This document shows positions 9,406 to 18,478 of a stretch of 64,000 bases of DNA, in pieces. A program made the translations under genes and the position numbers. The stretch is from contig JAFUFB010000002.1 of assembly GCA_017470145.1 (NCBI GenBank), forward strand, positions 17,186 through 81,185, in the 5' to 3' direction. A model generated the notes under the pieces. The model was not told the DNA's origin. It saw only the letters and a list, made by a program, of their open reading frames with translations, and did not search any database. Every line of letters starts with the position of its first letter. The stretch's first letter is position 1. This DNA comes from Clostridia bacterium (GTDB lineage Bacteria > Bacillota > Clostridia > Christensenellales > Aristaeellaceae).

Positions 9406-10458
9406 TCAGGAACGAAGCTTTGGGTCGAATGCATCTCGCAAACCGTTCCCCAGCAAATTAAAAGAGAGAACGATCAAGAAAATAGACAACGCAGGGAAAA
9501 TTAACTGATAGGGGTAGGAACGAAGCCCAGTCCGTGCATCTGATGCAAGGGATCCCAGGGAAGGCATTGGCACGGAGACACCTAACCCGAGGAAGCTTAA
9601 AAAGCTTTCGGTAAAAATGGCGCTGGGAATCTGCATGGCCGCAATGATAATAATAACCGAGATACAATTGGGAACCATGTGCTTTCGAATGATTCGAGCC
9701 GGCGATGCTCCTATGGCTTTAGACGCCAAGACATATTCCTGTTCCTTTATGGAAAGAATTTGACCACGTACTTGGCGAGCCATGGAAACCCAATACAATA
9801 GGCCGAAAACTACGAAGATGGAAACCATACCAGCTCCAAGTCGGGCAATGAGTTCGCTTTTAGATCCAGAAACCCAATCTTTAATCGCAACAGAGAGAAG
9901 TATCACAATCAAAACATCTGGCAAAGAATAGATAATGTCTACGATTCGCATCATGATCATATCCACTTTACCACCAAAGTATCCGGAAATGGAACCGTAA
10001 ATGATTCCGATAACGACAACGATCAGGGCAGAGAAAATTCCGACAACTAAGGAAATCCTTGTACCATAGATTACACGGATAGCATAATCTCTCCCTAACG
10101 CGTCTGTTCCCATGATGTGCGGGAAAACGCTTTGTCCTTTATCTATCTTGGCTTGTTCTTTTGCACTATATTGCATGGGGAAAAGGTTCTGTGCCGATAC
10201 GTCCTGCTTGGTATAGGTGTACGGATAGAATTCGGGGACGATGAAAGCGATTAGGGCTATTATAATAATGACCCAGAAAGAGATCATGGCGATATGATTT
10301 TTCCTTAATCGGCGCATGGCATCCTTCATGAAGGAGACGGACTCCCGCATAGTTACCTGTTGTGCCTTTTCTTCCTCCGAAGCCTGTTCGAACAAATCTG
10401 GTTTGATCTGTAGGCTAAGGGGATTCTTAAACTTGCCTTGTTTCCGTTCTTCTGTCAT
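9406..10458 (-). CDS. oppC: Oligopeptide ABC transporter permease
   Basis: Inner-membrane permease. An N-terminal cytoplasmic tail of about 55 residues precedes a TM helix (about 60-80) and five further TM segments. The BPD_transp_1 EAA loop is visible as EYVLASKAIGASPARIIRKH, and HIMGTDALGRDYAIRVIYG is the typical OppC/DppC N-terminal loop. I place the start at 10458 because AGAGG sits 7 nt upstream (product begins MTEERKQGK); an in-frame ATG at 10476 would add MNRGFN. It is 22-40 bp downstream of oppB and part of the same operon. Confidence 0.92.
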   Translation of the reverse strand: MTEERKQGKFKNPLSLQIKPDLFEQASEEEKAQQVTMRESVSFMKDAMRRLRKNHIAMISFWVIIIIALIAFIVPEFYPYTYTKQDVSAQNLFPMQYSAKEQAKIDKGQSVFPHIMGTDALGRDYAIRVIYGTRISLVVGIFSALIVVVIGIIYGSISGYFGGKVDMIMMRIVDIIYSLPDVLIVILLSVAIKDWVSGSKSELIARLGAGMVSIFVVFGLLYWVSMARQVRGQILSIKEQEYVLASKAIGASPARIIRKHMVPNCISVIIIIAAMQIPSAIFTESFLSFLGLGVSVPMPSLGSLASDARTGLRSYPYQLIFPALSIFLIVLSFNLLGNGLRDAFDPKLRS

Positions 10459-10498
10459 GTTAAAACCTCTGTTCATTCTCTTTTATTTCCTGTGGTGA

Positions 10499-11425
10499 TT
10501 AGCTTAAATCGATCCGTGGATCTACTATCTTATACAGAATATCGCTAAGAAAATTCATCAGGATAATCATTGTGGCCAAAAAGATAGTTACCCCCATAAT
10601 CATCATGTAGTCTGTTCGCAACATGCTGTTTGTGAAAAGTCGGCCTAAGCCAGGAACCGAGAAAATGTTTTCCACTACCATGGAACCTGTCAGAATGTAG
10701 GCCATCATCGGACCAGCGTAAGTGATCACTGGAGTCAAGGTATTCTTCAATGCATGCTTGAAGATCAGTTTTGTGTTTTTCACACCCTTGGCACGAGCTG
10801 TCCGGATATAATCCTGTCCGAGGACATCCAACATAGAGGAACGCTGTAATCTGGTTACATAGGCCATAGGATACAACATAAGAGAAATAATAGGTAACAC
10901 CAGACCGCCAGGCTGATTACCGAGGGAAGGAAACCAGCTTAGTTGGAGAGCAAAGATAAGCAGGAGGATCGTAGCCATTACAAAGGACGGCATGGCAACC
11001 AGTGCCGTGGTAACGACCTGGATCAGTTTATCCAGAAGTCTACCCCTGCGTAACGCAGCTACGGATCCAAGAATAATACCGAAGAACAGTGCAAGAATTC
11101 CAGCAGTAAAGCCTATTCTTGCACTGTAGTAGAAACCACCCGCAATCAATTCCATCACAGTGTTTCCAACCCACCCAGTGGACAAACCGAAATCACCATG
11201 TAAAATGTTCCACAGATAGTTCACGAACTGAACGGGAACCGGTTTGTCAAAGCCATACTTGGCCTCTAATGCAGCAATCACCGCGTCGCTTTTAGCCTTT
11301 TCGGAACTAAAGGGGCTGGCGGGAATTGCATGCATGACGAAGAACGTGATTGCTATGACAAGAAAAATGGTCAGCAGAGCCATCAGCAACCGCTTTATTA
11401 GGTAAGTCACAAACTTCGAACTCAT
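10499..11425 (-). CDS. oppB: Oligopeptide ABC transporter permease
   Basis: First gene of the operon and partner permease of OppC. 308 residues with six predicted TM helices, the OppB-type N-terminus (YLIKRLLMALLTIFLV), the GDFGLS loop after the first periplasmic segment and the EAA loop QDYIRTARAKGVKNTKLIFKH. The ATG at 11425 has SD GGAGG 6 nt upstream; a TTG directly before it is too close to the SD. Transcribed from a candidate promoter about 70 bp upstream. Confidence 0.93.
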   Translation of the reverse strand: MSSKFVTYLIKRLLMALLTIFLVIAITFFVMHAIPASPFSSEKAKSDAVIAALEAKYGFDKPVPVQFVNYLWNILHGDFGLSTGWVGNTVMELIAGGFYYSARIGFTAGILALFFGIILGSVAALRRGRLLDKLIQVVTTALVAMPSFVMATILLLIFALQLSWFPSLGNQPGGLVLPIISLMLYPMAYVTRLQRSSMLDVLGQDYIRTARAKGVKNTKLIFKHALKNTLTPVITYAGPMMAYILTGSMVVENIFSVPGLGRLFTNSMLRTDYMMIMGVTIFLATMIILMNFLSDILYKIVDPRIDLS

Positions 11426-11499
11426 CAAACGCCTCCAGATAAAGATGATCGTCCGTCGAGATTGTTCAAGCTATATGAAATAAAGCTACGAACCAAATA

Positions 11500-11528
11500 A
11501 TTATAACGATCATCAATTCGATTGAAAA
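11500..11528 (-). promoter_or_regulatory. Candidate promoter of the opp operon, with a flanking inverted repeat
   Basis: Minus strand TTTTCA (11528-11523), 17-bp spacer, TATAAT (11505-11500). A 9-bp inverted repeat, GATGATCGT at 11444-11452 and ACGATCATC at 11506-11514, brackets the transcription start and leader and could form a leader stem or operator. Confidence 0.5.
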
Positions 11529-11692
11529 GGAAAATACAAAGAAAGAACAGAAAGAACAATGCAGACAACCTGGTAACGGTATGGAACTATATGCTGGCAT
11601 CGGGATAGCTGAAGGTGGGCTGCGACGAAGTGAATGATAAGACGCTGAAAGAGGTCAGCTTCCTCTGAAATAAAACATGCGTGGCTTGCTTC

Positions 11693-11737
11693 AAAACTGG
11701 CTAAATCGTGGTATTTTTAACACATTTAGCCAGTTTT
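11693..11737 (+). repeat. Dispersed bulged palindrome, copy 1
   Basis: Left arm AAAACTGGCTAAATCGTG (11693-11710), 10-nt T-rich loop, right arm CACATTTAGCCAGTTTT (11721-11737): 17 paired bases plus one bulged C. The reverse complement of 18406-18450 matches it closely, including the bulge and loop. It lies in the AT-rich gap between the divergent opp operon and the ATPase gene. Confidence 0.7.
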
Positions 11738-11745
11738 ATACTTTC

Positions 11746-11928
11746 AATTTCGCTAAATCTATGTTTTAAATCGAGATTAAGCGGAATTGAAGAAATGTGA
11801 ATGACGCACACATTGCGCAAGACAGTACGTAATTGCATTATTCAAGAGAGCTTTGCGCTCTTGATTTTTATGTGCAAATGAATTATAATCCGCTTAATCT
11901 CATTTTTTTAAGGCGATTTAGTGGAATT
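11746..11928. repeat. Nested inverted-repeat element (MITE-like), AT-rich
   Basis: Outer arms AATTTCGCTAAATC (11746-11759) and GATTTAGTGGAATT (11915-11928) are complementary at 12 of 14 positions. Inner arms GAGATTAAGCGGA (11773-11785) and TCCGCTTAATCTC (11889-11901) are perfect. The core contains a hairpin at 11843-11863 followed by ATTTTTA that could act as a terminator. The rest of the 11426-11944 gap holds the opp promoter, palindrome copy 1 and a possible decayed gene end near 11590-11669. Confidence 0.5.
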
Positions 11929-11944
11929 AGAAAGGGACAGTAGG

Positions 11945-13366
11945 ATGATTATAGGCAGAGAAAAAGAGCGGGAAATGCTCCGTGAGGCAATGCGAGATGA
12001 TCGTTCTCATTTTATAGCAATTTATGGACGGCGCAGAATTGGAAAGACTTTCCTGATTCGGGAAACCTTTGAAGATAGGTTTACTTTTCAGCATGCGGGA
12101 TTGTCCAACCGGGGCAAGGCTGATCAACTGTTTTCCTTCGCTGCTTCGCTGAAGGATGTGGATTACTTCATAGAAAAACCATTAAACAACTGGTTGGAGG
12201 CGTTCGAGTGCCTAAAGGATGTGGTGCGCAAGTCTTCGGAGAAGAAAAAAATCATTTTCATAGATGAACTTTCGTGGATGGATTCCCGAAACAGTGATTT
12301 GCTGGCGGCGCTGGAGCATTTCTGGAATGGATGGGCTTCTGCGCGAAAGGATGTTGTCCTAATCATTTGCGCATCAGCAACCTCTTGGATGCTATCAAAA
12401 GTTATCCACCATAAGGGTGGTTTGTACCATCGACTGACAGAGCAGATTCAGTTGAAGAGTTTCACTCTTTCAGAATGTATGGAATATACGCAGAGTGAAG
12501 GCTTTGCGTTAAATCAAGAGCAGGTTCTTCAGTATTATATGATTTTTGGGGGAGTTCCTTTTTACTGGCAATTCCTTCGAAAGGGTCTGAGCATTCCGCA
12601 AAACATAGATCGCATTTTCTTCGCTCCAGACGCGCCGCTGAAGGATGAATATCAATATTTATACGCTTCCATCTTCAAACATCCAGAGCATTATTTGCAG
12701 ATCATTCACGCGCTTGGACAGAAGAAAGCGGGAATGACAAGAGAGGAGTTAGTCGAATCTGCAGGCGTGCATAATTCGGGAGATCTGACAATGCGATTGG
12801 AGGAATTAGAGAGCTGTGGATTTATTCGAAAATATTTTGCATATGGGATGAAAAAGAAAAACGCGGTATATCAACTCGTTGACTTCTTCACGCTCTTTTA
12901 TCTCCATTTCATGGATAAAAAAGGGCCTGTGGCGGAGGATTATTGGACGCTCCATTGGAATAATCCCGAAATCAATACATGGATGGGACTGGCTTTTGAA
13001 AGAGTTTGTTTGGAACATATTACGCAAATCAAAAAAGCGCTCGGAATTGCTGGGATATATACAGAAGTAAATTCCTGGTACTGTACAGCGAATCTGGAGA
13101 AAGGAATCTTTGGATCTCAGATTGATTTGCTGATTGTTCGGCAGGATCGGGTAATCAACCTCTGCGAGATGAAATATTCCGGAATGGAGTTTATCGTTAC
13201 TGAAAAGGTGAATCGGGATATACGCAAAAAAATCAATGATCTGACCGTCAGCACAAAAACAAAGAACGCAATATATCCAGTGCTGATTACGACATATGGA
13301 TTAGAGAAGGATTCCAGCGCAGGAATCTTTCAAAATGTTATCACGATGAACGCGCTGTTTGATTGA
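11945..13366 (+). CDS. Archaeal-type AAA ATPase with C-terminal PD-(D/E)XK nuclease-like domain (DUF234 type)
   Basis: 473 residues. N-terminal NTPase: IIGREKERE, Walker A YGRRRIGKTFLIRE (about 27-40), Walker B KKIIFIDELSWMD (about 98-110), then a winged-helix middle part. The C-terminus (from about 330) carries GSQIDLLIVRQDRVINLCEMKYS, whose D...E-x-K pattern matches the nuclease-like DUF234 domain. The start at 11945 makes the protein begin MIIGRE as relatives do; a GTG at 11921 is possible. Base composition is clearly AT-richer than its neighbours, and it follows a palindromic element, so recent transfer is likely. This family is often mobile; its biological role is not established. Confidence 0.85.
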   Translation: MIIGREKEREMLREAMRDDRSHFIAIYGRRRIGKTFLIRETFEDRFTFQHAGLSNRGKADQLFSFAASLKDVDYFIEKPLNNWLEAFECLKDVVRKSSEKKKIIFIDELSWMDSRNSDLLAALEHFWNGWASARKDVVLIICASATSWMLSKVIHHKGGLYHRLTEQIQLKSFTLSECMEYTQSEGFALNQEQVLQYYMIFGGVPFYWQFLRKGLSIPQNIDRIFFAPDAPLKDEYQYLYASIFKHPEHYLQIIHALGQKKAGMTREELVESAGVHNSGDLTMRLEELESCGFIRKYFAYGMKKKNAVYQLVDFFTLFYLHFMDKKGPVAEDYWTLHWNNPEINTWMGLAFERVCLEHITQIKKALGIAGIYTEVNSWYCTANLEKGIFGSQIDLLIVRQDRVINLCEMKYSGMEFIVTEKVNRDIRKKINDLTVSTKTKNAIYPVLITTYGLEKDSSAGIFQNVITMNALFD

Positions 13367-13472
13367 AGCCGTGTTCATATTTCTCGCTTGCCCTCAGGGG
13401 TTATTTTGTTTCCGATCGCAAAGCAGGCAGGAATTTGAGCGATGCATCCAGAATTAGAGCAAAGAGGTAAAT

Positions 13473-13487
13473 CTGTATTCTATACAG
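13473..13487. promoter_or_regulatory. Candidate operator upstream of uxuA
   Basis: CTGTATTCTATACAG: 6-bp arms around a 3-nt centre, 32 bp before the uxuA start. The form is compatible with GntR-family operators, which commonly control hexuronate genes; no such regulator is encoded in the window. Confidence 0.4.
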
Positions 13488-13518
13488 GACCACAGGATGG
13501 AAAGGAGCAATACCCACC

Positions 13519-14592
13519 ATGAAAATGACATTTCGCTGGTACGGCAGCCAGATCGATCCCATTCCCCTCAAATACATCAAGCAAATTCCCGGCATGACGG
13601 GCCTGATGGGCCTGCTGGATAAGCCCGCCGGCGTGGACTGGCCGGAGGAGGAATTCGTGGCCCTGAAGAAGGAAGTCAATGACGCGGGGCTGGAGATCGA
13701 GGTCATCGAGTCCGTGAACGTCCACGAGGACATCAAGACTGGCCTACCCGCCCGGGATGAGTATATCGCCAACTATATCTCCACCATTCGCATGCTGGCG
13801 AAGCATGGGGTGAAGGTCATTGTATACAACTTCATGCCCGTGTTCGACTGGCTGCGGACGGATTTGGCCCGGGTAATCCCCGAGGATGGCAGCAACAGCC
13901 TGTATTTTGATGAAAAGGATCTGGGCGCCATGGGCCCCCTGGAGATCGTCCGCAAGACCGCGGAGGACAGCCATGGCTTCACCCTGCCCGGGTGGGAGCC
14001 GGAGCGCCTGGCTCTGTTGGAGACGACGCTGAAGCAATATGAGGGGATGACGGGGGATGATCTGCGGAAGAACTACAAGTACTTCCTGGACGCGGTGATC
14101 CCGGTTTGCGAGGAAGTGGGCGTTCGCATGGCCTGCCATCCGGACGATCCGGCCTGGCCGATTTTCAATCTGCCCCGCATCGCTCACAGCCAGGAGGATT
14201 ACGATAAAATCGTCGCCCTGCATGACAGCCCGGCCAACACCCTGTGCCTGTGCACCGGTTCTCTGGGCAGCAATCCGGATAACGACATCCCCGCCATCAT
14301 TCGGCACTTTGGAGAGCGGGATCGCATCGGCGCCATGCATGTCCGCAATGTGAAGTATCTGGGCTATCATCATTTCCGGGAGGCGGCACATCTCAGCTCC
14401 ACCGGTGATCTGGATCTATACGAGATCATGAAGGCCATCCACGATACCTGCCCGGATACCTATATCCGCCCCGACCATGGCCGTATGATCTGGGATGAGC
14501 AGGGCCGTCCCGGCTATGGCCTGTATGACCGGGCCCTGGGGGCCACTTATCTGGCGGGTCTGTGGGAAGCCATTGAGAAGAACGAGAAATAA
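13519..14592 (+). CDS. uxuA: Mannonate dehydratase
   Basis: Converts D-mannonate to 2-keto-3-deoxygluconate in glucuronate catabolism; cytoplasmic, metal-dependent TIM-barrel enzyme. 357 residues, the normal length. The N-terminal [25 protein letters not shown] and the conserved segments [33 protein letters not shown] and [13 protein letters not shown] carry the His/Cys/Asp metal and substrate residues of UxuA. SD AAAGGAG precedes the ATG. Downstream lie a wall-lyase-like gene and two kinds of glucuronidase, so it probably handles uronate released by them. No uxaC or uxuB is present in the window, so the rest of the pathway must be elsewhere. Confidence 0.95.
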   Translation: MKMTFRWYGSQIDPIPLKYIKQIPGMTGLMGLLDKPAGVDWPEEEFVALKKEVNDAGLEIEVIESVNVHEDIKTGLPARDEYIANYISTIRMLAKHGVKVIVYNFMPVFDWLRTDLARVIPEDGSNSLYFDEKDLGAMGPLEIVRKTAEDSHGFTLPGWEPERLALLETTLKQYEGMTGDDLRKNYKYFLDAVIPVCEEVGVRMACHPDDPAWPIFNLPRIAHSQEDYDKIVALHDSPANTLCLCTGSLGSNPDNDIPAIIRHFGERDRIGAMHVRNVKYLGYHHFREAAHLSSTGDLDLYEIMKAIHDTCPDTYIRPDHGRMIWDEQGRPGYGLYDRALGATYLAGLWEAIEKNEK

Positions 14593-14615
14593 ATTGAATT
14601 TCAACAGGGAATCTG

Positions 14616-14644
14616 TTTCCCGCCTGCGGTCCGCAGGCGGGAAA
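14616..14644 (+). terminator. Terminator between uxuA and dtd
   Basis: Strong hairpin TTTCCCGCCTGC / GCAGGCGGGAAA with a 5-nt loop, followed by AATCTTT. It lies 24 bp after uxuA; the T-run is imperfect, so read-through into dtd is possible. Confidence 0.6.
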
Positions 14645-14666
14645 ATCTTTCAGGAGGTTTTTTTAG

Positions 14667-15116
14667 ATGCGTTGCGTTGTGCAAAGGGTGACCTCCGCCG
14701 CGGTTCAGGTGGGCGAGGAAACCACTGGCGCCATCGGCCCGGGGATCATGGCGCTTATAGGCGTTTCCACGGAGGATGGCCCGGCGGATTTGAAGTATAT
14801 CGCGGAGAAGGTGCTGCATCTGCGGATCTTTGACGATGAGAACGGGGTTATGAACAAGTCTATTCTGGACGCAGGCGGCGCCATTCTGGCCGTCAGCCAG
14901 TTTACGCTGTACGGGGATGCCCGGGGTGGGCGGCGGCCCAGCTATTTCCGGGCGGCCAAGCCAGAGAAGGCCAATGAAATGTATCAGCAGCTGATCCAAA
15001 CCTGGAGGGATGCGGGTGTACAGGTGGAAACCGGCCGCTTTCGGGCGGAGATGCAGGTTTCCCTGGTGAACGACGGCCCGGTGACCATCCTGCTGGATTC
15101 GGAAAAGAATTTCTAA
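14667..15116 (+). CDS. dtd: D-aminoacyl-tRNA deacylase
   Basis: Removes D-amino acids mischarged to tRNA. 149 residues, the standard length. Diagnostic motifs are both present: SQFTLYGD (about residues 77-84) and NDGPVTILLDS near the C-terminus, which carries the chirality-selecting Gly-Pro pair. Starts MRCVVQRVTSAAV as nearly all DTDs do. SD AGGAGG lies 9 nt before the ATG. It sits inside a carbohydrate region and shows no functional link to its neighbours. Confidence 0.96.
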   Translation: MRCVVQRVTSAAVQVGEETTGAIGPGIMALIGVSTEDGPADLKYIAEKVLHLRIFDDENGVMNKSILDAGGAILAVSQFTLYGDARGGRRPSYFRAAKPEKANEMYQQLIQTWRDAGVQVETGRFRAEMQVSLVNDGPVTILLDSEKNF

Positions 15117-15180
15117 AATACGATGGAGATCCTCCTCGAAGGAGGAGGAATATCCTTTTGATTACAGGGGGTGCCGGCAT

Positions 15181-16962
15181 ATGATTCGGCTGGAAAATGT
15201 GTTGCAAGCCTATGAGGGGGACTTTGTGCCCCTTTCCTTTGATTTCTCCCCGGAACGCATTCTGGAAAGCGATCGGCAGGAGATTCTCCGGCAGGCCGCG
15301 GCCTATGGGGAGCAGCCTTATCCGCCGCGGTTGGCCACGGGATTTCTGGCCTTCGTGCGTTCCGGCAGCCGAAAGGCGGACGAGGATCCCTATTTCTTCC
15401 GCCGGCGAAAGCTATGCTACGCGACCCTTGCCTGCTTTTTAGGGGAGAAGCAATATCTGGACGACGTCATCGACGGCATTTGGTGCATCTGCGAGGAAAG
15501 CAGCTGGGTCATCAGCGCCCATAATGTAAATGTCATCCCCGGCGCCCCCCGACAGGAGGACTATCCCCTGCCGGATCCGGCGCGACCCTATGTGGACCTG
15601 TTTTCCGCTCAAACTGGGATGATCCTGACCCTGGTGCGCCAGCTGCTGGGGGAATCCCTGGACCAGGTGACGCCCCTGCTAGGCCAGCGAATCTCTCAGG
15701 AAATTCGTCGTCGGATTCTGGATCCCTGTATGACCACCGATGAATTCTGGTGGATGGGCTTCCTGCGGAAGGATTTGTGCAACTGGACCCCGTGGATCGT
15801 TTCCAACGTGATGCTCTGCGGGCTCAGCGAACCCCTGGATCAACAGACCCGCAACGCCCTGATGCCCCGGGCTTTTGGCATGATTGACCGGTGGCTGGAC
15901 TGCGTGCCGGAAGATGGGGGCTGCGACGAAGGCGCAGGCTATTGGAACATGGCGGGAGGTGCGCTGCTGGACTGCCTGGAGATGCTGGAGGAATCCAGCG
16001 GAGGGAAGATCACCTTCTGGGGGGAGGAAAAGATTCGAAACATTCTGTCCTTCCCTGCCAAGGCAGAAATTGGAAACGGGTACTTCCTGAACTTTGCCGA
16101 TTGTGATGTGCGGCCCTATCTGTCAGGGGAACGGATTCAGACGGCGGGGGAAAAGCTGGGCATTCCCTCCCTCATTTCTCTGGGGGGACGCCTGCGGACG
16201 GATCCGACCACGGAGCTGTCGGATGTGCCGCATTTTATTCGGATGCTGAAAATGCTGTTCCATCCCGCCGCCCCCGCTGCGGATTTCCAGCCCCTTTCGG
16301 ATATCTGGCTGCCGGATCTGCAAGTGCGCATCCTTCGGCGGGGCGGATGGACCTTGGCGGCCAAGGGCGGACATAACGGGGAAAGCCATAATCACAATGA
16401 TGTGGGATCCTTTATGCTGTACCTGGATGGCCAGCCGGAAATCGTGGACGCTGGAAACATGACCTATACCGCGAAAACCTTCTCCCATCAGCGGTATGAG
16501 CTGTGGAATACGCGCACCGCTTATCACAACCTGCCCCTCCTGGGAGGGAAGGAACAGCTGGCGGGAAGCGAATATCGGGCCAGGGGAACGGAATCCCTGC
16601 CCGAGGGGCTGAAGCTGGATTTGGCTGCTGCCTATGACCCGGAAGCAAAGGTCCTGTCCTGCCTCCGGACGCTGACCTTGACAGAGGAGGGAGCCAACCT
16701 TTCGGATGAAATCCTTCTGGCGGAAGCAAAACCGGTCACCTGGGTTTTCCTGCTGCGGAATCAGCCCATCCTGACTGCGGAGGGGCTGGAAGCTGGCGGG
16801 ATTCAAATGCGAATTCCGGAAGGATATCAGACTGAGTGGGAGGAGATTCCCATTACGGACCCGCGCATGGCCCGGAACTGGCCTGGCAGCCTGTGGCGGG
16901 TACGAATCACAGACGGCAGCACCGAAAAACATCAAGCCTGCTGGCAAATCAGGAGGAAATGA
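15181..16962 (+). CDS. Heparinase II/III-like polysaccharide lyase family protein
   Basis: 593 residues. The N-terminal half (about 1-340) is helix-rich like the alpha/alpha toroid of alginate/heparin lyases; the second half contains the heparinase II/III core GHNGESHNHNDVGSFMLYLDGQPEIVDAG (about 398-426) with the conserved HNH residues, then the beta-sandwich. No signal peptide, so the enzyme probably acts on imported oligosaccharides. It is followed after 3 bp by a GH29 gene in the same operon and sits near uxuA and glucuronidases, which suggests a uronate-containing substrate. The specificity (heparin, chondroitin, alginate, others) cannot be read from sequence. The start at 15181 has AGGGGG upstream. 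Confidence 0.85.
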   Translation: MIRLENVLQAYEGDFVPLSFDFSPERILESDRQEILRQAAAYGEQPYPPRLATGFLAFVRSGSRKADEDPYFFRRRKLCYATLACFLGEKQYLDDVIDGIWCICEESSWVISAHNVNVIPGAPRQEDYPLPDPARPYVDLFSAQTGMILTLVRQLLGESLDQVTPLLGQRISQEIRRRILDPCMTTDEFWWMGFLRKDLCNWTPWIVSNVMLCGLSEPLDQQTRNALMPRAFGMIDRWLDCVPEDGGCDEGAGYWNMAGGALLDCLEMLEESSGGKITFWGEEKIRNILSFPAKAEIGNGYFLNFADCDVRPYLSGERIQTAGEKLGIPSLISLGGRLRTDPTTELSDVPHFIRMLKMLFHPAAPAADFQPLSDIWLPDLQVRILRRGGWTLAAKGGHNGESHNHNDVGSFMLYLDGQPEIVDAGNMTYTAKTFSHQRYELWNTRTAYHNLPLLGGKEQLAGSEYRARGTESLPEGLKLDLAAAYDPEAKVLSCLRTLTLTEEGANLSDEILLAEAKPVTWVFLLRNQPILTAEGLEAGGIQMRIPEGYQTEWEEIPITDPRMARNWPGSLWRVRITDGSTEKHQACWQIRRK

Positions 16963-16965
16963 CGC

Positions 16966-18396
16966 ATGCGGGATGAACAATTGATCCAGATTCTTCCATC
17001 CGCCCGGCAGATCGCCCTGCAGGAGATGGAGTTTTATGCTTTTATTCATTTCACGGTAAACACCTTTACGGACCGGGAATGGGGAGACGGCACGGAGAAT
17101 CCCTCCGTGTTTGCTCCCGCCGCCCTGGACGCGGAGCAATGGGTTCGGAACATTCAGGCCGCGGGCATGAAGGGCCTGATCCTGACCTGTAAGCACCATG
17201 ACGGCTTTTGCCTCTGGCCCAGCAAATATACAAGCCATACCGTGGCGGCCAGCCCCTTCCGGGGCGGCAAAGGGGATGTGGTTCGGGAGGTGTCGGAGGC
17301 CTGTGCCCGGGCAGGGCTGCGCTTCGGCGTTTACCTCTCGCCCTGGGATCGGCATGATCCCCGCTATGGGTCCGGGAAGGATTATGATGATTATTTTGTT
17401 CATCAGCTGACGGAATTGCTGACGGGATATGGGCCCATCTGCAGCGTCTGGTTGGACGGTGCCTGCGGGGAGGGGCCTAACGGCAAGAAGCAGCATTACG
17501 ATTGGGAAAGATACTATCAGGTGGTGCGAGAGCTGCAGCCGGAGGCCTGCATCCATGTTTGCGGGCCGGACGTCCGCTGGTGCGGAAACGAGGCGGGGCA
17601 AACCCGCGCCTCGGAATGGAGCGTCGTGCCCCGCAGAACCAGGGACACGGAGAAAATCGCCTCCCTCAGCCAGCAGACCGATGACGCCGCCTTCCGCCAA
17701 CGGCCCATCCGCGCCCAGGATCAGGACTTGGGCAGCCGGGAAATTTTGCGGGAGGAAACGGACTTGGTCTGGTATCCTGCGGAGGTAAACACCTCCATTC
17801 GGCCAGGCTGGTTTTGGCATGAGGCGGAAAATGATCAGGTAAAGCCCCTTTCCCAGCTGATCGAAATCTACGAAAAATCCGTAGGCGGAAACGCTACCTT
17901 CCTGCTGAACATTCCCCCGAACAGGCAGGGGCTGCTGGACGCCCCGGATGTGGAGCGACTGCAGGCATTCGGCGCTTATTTGCGAAAGTATTATACCCAT
18001 AATCTGGCGCCGGCGGCGCAGCTGGAAGCGGACCCAGCAGAAGCAGGCCATGAGGTGGAATGTATCCTGCAACAGGGAGGCGGGTATTATCTGCCCACGG
18101 CTGTTGACAAGCCCGTCCAGATTACCCTCCGCTGGCCGGAAGCAAGAGAGATGGACCGCCTGGTGATTCAGGAGGAAATATCTCAAAGTCAGCGGATCGA
18201 ACGCTTCCATGTGGAAATTCCGGGAGGAGATGGCTGGAAAACCATCGCGGAAGGAACCGTGGTGGGATATAAGCGGATTTTAAATTTAAGTGGAATAAAG
18301 ACAGACGCGCTGCGGCTGGTGATCGATGATGCCCGTGTTCGGCCTACGATTTCCTTCCTGGGCGTGTATGCTGCTACGGAGGCTTCTTCCATCTGA
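16966..18396 (+). CDS. Alpha-L-fucosidase (GH29)
   Basis: 476 residues without a signal peptide, so an intracellular exoglycosidase. Family signatures: EFYAFIHFTVNTFTDREWGDG near residue 25, ILTCKHHDGFCLWPSKYT (about 67-84), FGVYLSPWDRHD, and SVWLDGACG, in which the Asp near residue 164 fits the GH29 nucleophile. A C-terminal beta domain follows. It begins 3 nt after the lyase stop, so the two are co-translated in one unit ending at the hairpin at 18406. Expected reaction: release of alpha-L-fucose from oligosaccharides; linkage preference unknown. Confidence 0.92.
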   Translation: MRDEQLIQILPSARQIALQEMEFYAFIHFTVNTFTDREWGDGTENPSVFAPAALDAEQWVRNIQAAGMKGLILTCKHHDGFCLWPSKYTSHTVAASPFRGGKGDVVREVSEACARAGLRFGVYLSPWDRHDPRYGSGKDYDDYFVHQLTELLTGYGPICSVWLDGACGEGPNGKKQHYDWERYYQVVRELQPEACIHVCGPDVRWCGNEAGQTRASEWSVVPRRTRDTEKIASLSQQTDDAAFRQRPIRAQDQDLGSREILREETDLVWYPAEVNTSIRPGWFWHEAENDQVKPLSQLIEIYEKSVGGNATFLLNIPPNRQGLLDAPDVERLQAFGAYLRKYYTHNLAPAAQLEADPAEAGHEVECILQQGGGYYLPTAVDKPVQITLRWPEAREMDRLVIQEEISQSQRIERFHVEIPGGDGWKTIAEGTVVGYKRILNLSGIKTDALRLVIDDARVRPTISFLGVYAATEASSI

Positions 18397-18405
18397 GCGA
18401 GTCAT

Positions 18406-18450
18406 AAAAATGGCTAAATGTGTCAAAAACAACACGATTTAGCCATTTTT
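18406..18450. repeat. Dispersed bulged palindrome, copy 2, acting as a two-way terminator
   Basis: AAAAATGGCTAAATGTGT and ACACGATTTAGCCATTTTT pair with one bulged G; A-runs and T-runs on both sides make it a plausible bidirectional terminator between the converging GH29 and GH2 genes. It is the inverted counterpart of 11693-11737. Confidence 0.75.
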
Positions 18451-18478
18451 GTTTAGGGATTCCTACGATGGATGGCGG

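Noticed and set aside
11590-11669. Decayed gene end reading KVGCDEVNDKTLKEVSFL-stop
   Set aside because: An in-frame TAG precedes it and no family is recognisable; too short to annotate as a pseudogene.
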